Source of the DNA: Lysobacterales bacterium
GTDB taxonomy: Bacteria > Pseudomonadota > Gammaproteobacteria > Xanthomonadales > SZUA-36
DNA length: 8,076 nucleotides
NCBI GenBank assembly: GCA_009692275.1
Contig: SHZL01000121.1
Span: 1-8,076, forward strand
Direction: 5' to 3'
Position numbers and translations under genes: made by a program. A model generated the notes under the pieces. That model saw nothing but the letters and a program-made list of their open reading frames with translations, ran no database searches and was not told where the DNA came from. Shown piece after piece: positions 1 through 5,451 of this stretch. Every line of letters starts with the position of its first letter. The stretch's first letter is position 1.

Positions 1-3000
1 AGTTTTCCCGGCATTTCCATGCTGCGCCCGTGATCGAAATTTCCGGTCGGGGCTTTCCGGTGGAACTGGTTTACCAGCCACTGGGTTCAATTGAGACTGA
101 AACGGATTCCACCGATCGGGACCTGTACCAGGGCATCGCCGATGCAGTACGCCAGTTGGGCAAGCGCGATCCGCACGGGGATATTCTCGTCTTCCTCAGC
201 GGCGAGCGGGAAATCCGCGAGGCAGGGGAGTTCCTCGGCAAACAACGATTGGCCCACACCGAGGTATTGCCGCTGTACGCGCGCCTCTCCTCGTCGGAAC
301 AACAGCGGGTATTTCATCCCGGCCCGTTGCGCAGAATCATACTCAGCACCAACGTTGCTGAAACTTCTCTGACCGTACCCCGCGTCCGCTTCGTGGTGGA
401 CAGTGGCATGGTGCGCATGAGCCGTTATGCCCATCGCAGCCGGATTCAGCGTCTGCCGATCGAGCCCGTGTCAAAAGCCAGCGCCAATCAACGCGCGGGA
501 CGTTGCGGCCGCCTGGGTCCCGGCACCTGCGTGCGCCTTTATGAAGAAGAGGATTTCCTCGCCCGACCGGATTTTACCGAGCCCGAAATCCTGCGCACCT
601 CGCTGGGTTCCGTGATTCTGCGCATGCTGGTGATGGGCCTGGGCACGGTGGAAGAGTTCCCCTTCATCGATCCGCCTGCGCCGCGCATGATCAATGATGC
701 CTACAGCCTGCTGCAGGAACTGGGAGCCATTGACCAGGGACGCAAACCAACGGAACTGGGCCGGCAGTTGGATGCATGGCCGGTAGATGTGCGCCTGGCG
801 CGCATGCTGGTGGCGGGCCATCAACTGGCTTGCCTCGAAGACATGTTAGTTCTTGCCGCTGCCCTGAGTATCCAGGACCCGCGGGAACGGCCATTGCACG
901 CACAACAGGAAGCTGATCTCTCGCATCAGCGCTTTCGCGATGAGAAAAGTGACTTTGCCTCCTTGCTGCGGCTATGGGACCACCTGCGCAGCCAGCGGCA
1001 TACGGCATCGGGCAACCAGTTCCGCAAGCTCTGCGTGCGGGAGTTCCTCAACTGGCAGCGGGTACTGGAATGGTTTGACCTGTACCAGCAGTTGCGCGAC
1101 CAGGCACGGGAATCAGGCTTGCGCCTGAGCGGGGCGCACGGGGACTACGCACAGGTGCACCAGGCACTGCTGACCGGATTGTTGAGCCACGTCGGGCACA
1201 AACATGCGGAAGATAAGAGCTACCAGGGCGCGCGCTCCAGCACGTTTCATATTTTCCCGGGCTCCGGGCTGTTCGGGCACACGCCGAAATGGCTGATGGC
1301 AGCGGAAATCGTCGAGACGACCAGGGCCTGGGCCAGGATCAGCGCGGAAATTCAGCCCGAATGGATCGAGCTCCAGGGCGCGCATCTGCTGAAATACCAT
1401 TACGCGGACCCGCACTGGTCGCGCAAACGCGGCACGGTCATGGCATGGGAACAGGTCAGCCTGTTCGGCCTGGTCATTGTGGAACGGCGCAGGGTGCAGT
1501 ATGCCCGCATTGACCCGGTCGAATCGCGGCGCATTTTCATTCTTGAAGCACTGGTGCGGGGTGGACTCGATACGCGTGCGGCGTTCATGCCGCACAACCA
1601 GAAAATCCGCGCAGAAGTTGAACTGCTGGAACACAAGCGCCGCCGGCACGATGTGCTGGCCGACGAACACAATGTGTTCGAGTTCTTTGCTGCCCGCATC
1701 CCGGGCCATGTGCATGGCAGCGTATCGTTTGAAAAATGGCTGCGGCAACTGGGTGAGGAAGGGCGCAAGAAGCTGTACCTGGGCCATGACGTGCTGATGC
1801 GAGAGGGCGCAGCAGCACCACCGGAGGAGTTGTTCCCCGACCTGCTCAGGGTGGGTGGCCAGTCCCTGCGGCTAGTTTACCATTTTGCGCCCGGCCATCC
1901 CGCCGACGGGGTTACTGTCAGGGTGCCCCTGCAGCGGCTCAATACCCTGGACTCCGGCCAACTGCAGTGGCTGGTGCCGGGCCTGCTGCGGGAGAAGCTG
2001 ACCGCCATGATACGGGCGTTGCCCAAGCCCATGCGGCGCGTGTTGACCCCGGTGCCGGTGTTTGCCAAAGCGCTACATGAAGCACTACACGAGGCGCTGC
2101 AGGCTCACCAGCATCAACCCTTGCTGCAGGCCTGTGCTGTCGAGCTCTCGCGCATCTCCGGCGTCACTGTTGAGCCCCGGCACCTGATTGAGGCGACACT
2201 CCCGGCCCATTTGCGCATGCGCATCGCGGTGCTGGACGACAAGGGCAATGAAATTGCGCAAGGGCGGTCGCTGGAGGAACTGCAACAGCGATTGGGGCAA
2301 GCTGCCCAGCGCAAATTCATGGATGAGCAGGGCGCCGGGTATAACCGCAATGGCCTGACTGGCTGGCCGGTGGGTAGCTTGCCGCAGCGTATCGTCACCG
2401 CGGGTGGCCAGCCCGCCTATCCGGCCGTGGTCGATCAGACCAGCTGTGTTGGCCTGCGGCTGTTCGATACGGCGGAGGAGGCGGCCACGGCCCATACCGC
2501 TGGCGTGCTGCGCCTGTGCGCGCTTGCGCTGGCCGATAAGATTTCCTGGTTGCGCAGGCATCACGGCCTGTCGCGCGCGGGCCTGCTGGCATGGAGTCCG
2601 ATGGGTCTGGCCGCAGCGCTCATTGATGACCTGGTGGCCAGCAGTCTGCAGCATGCGTGTGGTGACTGTTCTGCCATACGCGATGAACAGGCTTTTGCCG
2701 GACTGCAGGGCCGTTTGCGCAGTGTGCTGGGTGTCGAATGCCAGGCACAGGCAGATGTGTTGAACCTTGTGTTGCCCTTGCACAGCCGGATCAGCGCTGA
2801 TTTGAATAAACAGCATGGCGGCCCTTATCCGGCGGCCCGTGAGGATATTCGCGGACAACTGGAGGATCTGGTTTATGCTGGTTTTTTGCAGCAACTTGAG
2901 GCGGGGCGCCTGCAACAGTACCCACGGTATTTTGCCGCGATCGAAGAACGCTTGCGCGCTGTGCAGGAAAACCCCCAACGCGATGGGGAGCGCATGCGCC

Positions 3001-3188
3001 TGGTGCAACCCTGGTGGGATCGTTACCTGCAACGGTTGCATGGTGACGGAGACTATGACCGGGCACTCGATGAGTATCGCTGGCTGGTTGAAGAGTATCG
3101 CGTTTCACTGTTTGCCCAGTGCCTCGGCACCGCTGTGAAAGTATCCGAGAAACGGCTGGTAGCAGCCTGGCAGAATGTTCTTGGGTGA
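1..3188 (+). CDS. hrpA: ATP-dependent RNA helicase HrpA (DEAH box), 3' part; 5' end outside window
   Basis: HrpA is a cytoplasmic DEAH-box 3'-5' RNA helicase; work in E. coli ties it to mRNA processing and to clearing stalled or collided ribosomes. The frame is open from base 3 and reads FSRHFHAAPVIEISGR, as in E. coli HrpA, so the GTG at 30 is an internal valine, not a start. About 1060 codons are present against about 1300 in E. coli; the N-terminal 240-260 residues with Walker A, DEAH and SAT motifs lie off the left edge. Seen here: motif IV region DILVFLSGEREI (180-215), motif V STNVAETSLTVP (345-380), motif VI QRAGRCGR (489-512), the winged-helix/HA2 ratchet region (about 560-900), an OB-fold region with TGLLSHVG and FPGSGLF (about 1170-1360), then the long HrpA-specific DUF3418 region to the end, closing with DEYRWLVEEYRVSLFAQ. 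No frameshift or internal stop. TGA at 3186-3188 lies 16 nt before relA. Identity is very secure. Confidence 0.97.
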   Translation, partial: FSRHFHAAPVIEISGRGFPVELVYQPLGSIETETDSTDRDLYQGIADAVRQLGKRDPHGDILVFLSGEREIREAGEFLGKQRLAHTEVLPLYARLSSSEQQRVFHPGPLRRIILSTNVAETSLTVPRVRFVVDSGMVRMSRYAHRSRIQRLPIEPVSKASANQRAGRCGRLGPGTCVRLYEEEDFLARPDFTEPEILRTSLGSVILRMLVMGLGTVEEFPFIDPPAPRMINDAYSLLQELGAIDQGRKPTELGRQLDAWPVDVRLARMLVAGHQLACLEDMLVLAAALSIQDPRERPLHAQQEADLSHQRFRDEKSDFASLLRLWDHLRSQRHTASGNQFRKLCVREFLNWQRVLEWFDLYQQLRDQARESGLRLSGAHGDYAQVHQALLTGLLSHVGHKHAEDKSYQGARSSTFHIFPGSGLFGHTPKWLMAAEIVETTRAWARISAEIQPEWIELQGAHLLKYHYADPHWSRKRGTVMAWEQVSLFGLVIVERRRVQYARIDPVESRRIFILEALVRGGLDTRAAFMPHNQKIRAEVELLEHKRRRHDVLADEHNVFEFFAARIPGHVHGSVSFEKWLRQLGEEGRKKLYLGHDVLMREGAAAPPEELFPDLLRVGGQSLRLVYHFAPGHPADGVTVRVPLQRLNTLDSGQLQWLVPGLLREKLTAMIRALPKPMRRVLTPVPVFAKALHEALHEALQAHQHQPLLQACAVELSRISGVTVEPRHLIEATLPAHLRMRIAVLDDKGNEIAQGRSLEELQQRLGQAAQRKFMDEQGAGYNRNGLTGWPVGSLPQRIVTAGGQPAYPAVVDQTSCVGLRLFDTAEEAATAHTAGVLRLCALALADKISWLRRHHGLSRAGLLAWSPMGLAAALIDDLVASSLQHACGDCSAIRDEQAFAGLQGRLRSVLGVECQAQADVLNLVLPLHSRISADLNKQHGGPYPAAREDIRGQLEDLVYAGFLQQLEAGRLQQYPRYFAAIEERLRAVQENPQRDGERMRLVQPWWDRYLQRLHGDGDYDRALDEYRWLVEEYRVSLFAQCLGTAVKVSEKRLVAAWQNVLG
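2070..2105 (+). repeat. Imperfect 12-nt tandem repeat inside hrpA (ALHE-ALHE-ALQA)
   Basis: Three 12-nt units in frame, at 2070-2081, 2082-2093 and 2094-2105. The first two differ only at three third-codon positions, so both encode ALHE; the third encodes ALQA. The segment falls in the DUF3418 region, where E. coli HrpA has a non-repetitive sequence, and would form a short amphipathic helix extension. It could be an old local duplication or simply chance helical composition. Confidence 0.45.
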
Positions 3189-3193
3189 CTTTT

Positions 3194-3198
3194 GGGGA
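3194..3198 (+). promoter_or_regulatory. Shine-Dalgarno site of relA
   Basis: GGGGA lies 6 nt before the ATG at 3205, inside the 16-nt gap after the hrpA stop. An in-frame TGA at 3199-3201 sits just before that ATG, so 3205 is the most upstream possible start in this frame. The site supports independent translation initiation on a shared hrpA-relA transcript. No promoter-like sequence is obvious in the gap, although one could lie inside the 3' end of hrpA. Confidence 0.6.
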
Positions 3199-3204
3199 TG
3201 ACTC

Positions 3205-5427
3205 ATGGGGATTAAAGAACAAACCACAGCCAAAGCCGAATCAGATTCTGGCCTGGCCTTGCAAATCTGGGCGCGGGACTACCGGGCATCCGTCGGGCCT
3301 GCGGCCGAGGACTGTAGTGAACTACTGCAGGAGTTGCAAAAACCCGGGGTGCTGGGCGCCGGCGGGCAGGAGCAACTGCTCGAACTCCTGACCATCCTGA
3401 GTTCTTTGTCACCCGACCCGATCACCGTCAGTTGCGCCATGGTGCTGGCCGCCGAACAGTCCGGTGGAAACCTGCTGGATCTGCGCCCGCGTCTGCGGCC
3501 AGCCACCACGCGACAGCTCAATGATCTGAACCAACTCAGGCATTTTGCCGCCGGGCAGGACCTCAGTGCGACCGAGCGCAGTGCGGAAGGCTTGCGCCGC
3601 TTGCTGCTGGCGCTGGTAAAAGACGTGCGCGTGGTATTGGTTGACCTTGCCTGGCAACTGGTACTGCTGCGCCGGGCCGCGGCCGGCAGCGAACAGGCTT
3701 TGCAACTGGCAAAGGAAACCGCGTTGATCCATGCGCCACTGGCCAACCGTCTTGGAGTGTGGCAGCTGAAGTGGCAGTTGGAGGACCTGGCGTTCCGCTT
3801 GCAGGAGCCGGAGCAGTACCAGAAAATCGCCCAACTGGTAGTCGAACGCCGCGAGGAACGCGAGGAATTCATTTCCGGCTTCATGCGGAAGCTTTCGACC
3901 GAACTGGCGGAGGCGGGCATTCCCGCCGTCGTGAAGGGGCGCCCCAAACACATTTACAGTATCTGGAAGAAAATGCAGAACAAGGGCATGGATTTCCACC
4001 AGCTGTTCGATGTGCGGGCGGTGCGGGTGCTGGTAGAGGATATGCCCAGTTGCTACAGCGTGCTCGGCCTGGTGCATACCCTGTGGCAACCCATACCCGG
4101 TGAGTTCGATGACTACATCACTACCCCCAAGGGCAATAGCTACCAGTCATTGCACACTGCCGTGTCCGACTCTGAAGGCAAGGCCGTGGAAGTGCAGATC
4201 CGCACACGCCAGATGAACGAACACGCAGAACTCGGCGTCGCGGCGCACTGGCGTTACAAGGAAGGGGGGCCGCACGACCCTGCTTTCGAGAAAAAGATAG
4301 CGGCCATGCGTCAGTTGCTCGAGGCTGGCGATGATGAACTGGACGATGAAAGCCTGCTGGAAACGTTCCGCTCTGCGGTAAGCGAAGAACGCGTGTATGT
4401 GCTGACCCCGCGCGGTGAGGTGGTGGATCTTGCGGTGGGTGCGACCGTGCTGGATTTTGCCTACCAGGTGCATACCGAGGTAGGTCACCGTTGCAGGGGC
4501 GCGAAGGTGAACGGTCGCATCGTGCCACTCACACAAAAAGTGCGCACCGGCGAGCGGGTGGAAATACTCACCGCAAAGCAACCCGGGCCCAGCCGTGACT
4601 GGCTGAATCCGCGGCTGGGTTATATCCACGGTGCACGGGCGCGCGGCAAGGTACGGCAGTGGTTCAAGCAAGAAAGCCACGACGATAATTTGCGTGCCGG
4701 TAAGGAGGCGATAGAAAGCGAAGCAAAGCGCATGGATCTTGCCATTGCGGAACTGGCGCCCAACCTCTCGATAGTAGTCAAGCGCTACGGTCTCGCCACT
4801 GCTGATGATTTGTATATAGCTGTCGGCTGTGGTGATCTTACCGTTGGCCAGGTTGTCAGTGCACTGGCCCGCTTACGCGCCGAGCAGGCCAGACCCCAGA
4901 TCGAGGACCTGTTGAGCCGAACTCCGGTGCGGCAACGCAGCCAGCGCGGCCCGGGTCGTGATGACGTCATCATCGAGGGGGTTGGCAACCTTGTGACGTC
5001 CATTGCCAAATGCTGCCTGCCGGTGCCCGGAGACCCGGTTGCAGGGTACGTCACGCGGGGCAGGGGGGTCACTATCCACCGGGAGGATTGTCGGCAGGTC
5101 TTGCGCTGGCAGCGCGAAAACAGCCCGCGCCTGCTGCAGGTTCGGTGGGGAGAAAAGCCGCAGACCACTTATTCGGTCAGCGTTTGGGTGCGGGCCTTCA
5201 ACCGGCGCGACCTGATTCGCGACATCTCCAGCGTCTTATCCGCCTCGGACAGCATGGTAAGTGATATCAGCAGCCGGCTGGACGAGGCCAGCGATGAAGT
5301 GACCATCAGGCTCAAGCTAAGGGTGCGGGACTACGATCAACTGAGTGTATTACTCAACCGCCTCGGCAGTGTTCCCAATGTGCTCGAAGCCAGGCGGGTG
5401 CAGGCAGGCAGCGCGGAGCCGGAGTGA
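3205..5427 (+). CDS. relA: RelA, ribosome-dependent (p)ppGpp synthetase (GTP pyrophosphokinase)
   Basis: RelA transfers pyrophosphate from ATP to GTP or GDP to make (p)ppGpp when uncharged tRNA sits in the ribosomal A site. The 740 residues match the E. coli length (744). In order: a degenerate HD hydrolase region (about 60-200) without an HDxxED signature; the synthetase domain (about 230-350) with GRPKHIYSIWKKM (245-257), FDVRAVRV (D269), EFDD (300-303, the acidic signature of synthetase-only enzymes), Y313 and E329 of VEVQIRT; the TGS domain (about 394-456); a helical linker; the zinc-finger/RIS region with CC at 603-604, H625 and C629; and a C-terminal ACT domain (about 653-733). The regulatory half therefore looks complete. 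One oddity is NSYQS at 311-315 where NGYQS is usual. A separate SpoT must be expected elsewhere to hydrolyse (p)ppGpp. The gene follows hrpA by 16 nt and is probably co-transcribed with it. Confidence 0.97.
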   Translation: MGIKEQTTAKAESDSGLALQIWARDYRASVGPAAEDCSELLQELQKPGVLGAGGQEQLLELLTILSSLSPDPITVSCAMVLAAEQSGGNLLDLRPRLRPATTRQLNDLNQLRHFAAGQDLSATERSAEGLRRLLLALVKDVRVVLVDLAWQLVLLRRAAAGSEQALQLAKETALIHAPLANRLGVWQLKWQLEDLAFRLQEPEQYQKIAQLVVERREEREEFISGFMRKLSTELAEAGIPAVVKGRPKHIYSIWKKMQNKGMDFHQLFDVRAVRVLVEDMPSCYSVLGLVHTLWQPIPGEFDDYITTPKGNSYQSLHTAVSDSEGKAVEVQIRTRQMNEHAELGVAAHWRYKEGGPHDPAFEKKIAAMRQLLEAGDDELDDESLLETFRSAVSEERVYVLTPRGEVVDLAVGATVLDFAYQVHTEVGHRCRGAKVNGRIVPLTQKVRTGERVEILTAKQPGPSRDWLNPRLGYIHGARARGKVRQWFKQESHDDNLRAGKEAIESEAKRMDLAIAELAPNLSIVVKRYGLATADDLYIAVGCGDLTVGQVVSALARLRAEQARPQIEDLLSRTPVRQRSQRGPGRDDVIIEGVGNLVTSIAKCCLPVPGDPVAGYVTRGRGVTIHREDCRQVLRWQRENSPRLLQVRWGEKPQTTYSVSVWVRAFNRRDLIRDISSVLSASDSMVSDISSRLDEASDEVTIRLKLRVRDYDQLSVLLNRLGSVPNVLEARRVQAGSAEPE

Positions 5428-5451
5428 TACCGATTGGCCGTCGTTCAGTGT
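5428..5451. other. 24-bp convergent intergenic gap with no visible terminator
   Basis: relA (+) and the glycosyltransferase gene (-) end tail to tail, with stop codons 24 bp apart. I see no GC-rich hairpin followed by a T run on either strand here. A short CAGCC/GGCTG stem at 5539-5552 lies inside the glycosyltransferase gene and has no following T tract in either direction. Termination may be Rho-dependent, or the transcripts may overlap. Confidence 0.5.

Noticed and set aside
30..32. GTG at 30 as the start of hrpA
   Set aside because: The upstream codons in the window continue the conserved HrpA sequence, and the helicase would lack its ATP-binding domain if it began here.
1113..1787. 224-codon open frame on the minus strand opposite hrpA
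   Set aside because: Composition is a mirror of the HrpA codons (rich in His, Gln, Arg, Pro) and it matches no family I know; a shadow frame.
2085..3041. 318-codon open frame on the minus strand opposite the hrpA 3' half
   Set aside because: It lies wholly opposite conserved DUF3418 coding sequence, shows no recognisable domain, and long antisense frames are common in GC-rich genes.
3198..3215. Six-codon open frame ATGACTCATGGGGATTAA overlapping the relA start, as a possible leader peptide
   Set aside because: It overlaps the Shine-Dalgarno site itself, has no ribosome binding site of its own, and contains no run of regulatory codons.
3409..4089. 226-codon minus-strand open frame opposite relA
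   Set aside because: Opposite strongly conserved RelA HD and synthetase sequence, with no domain or ribosome binding site I can support.
4959..4972. Perfect 14-bp palindrome TGATGACGTCATCA in relA
   Set aside because: About 0.5 such palindromes are expected by chance in 8 kb, and it encodes the ordinary RelA sequence DDVII; no sign of an operator role.
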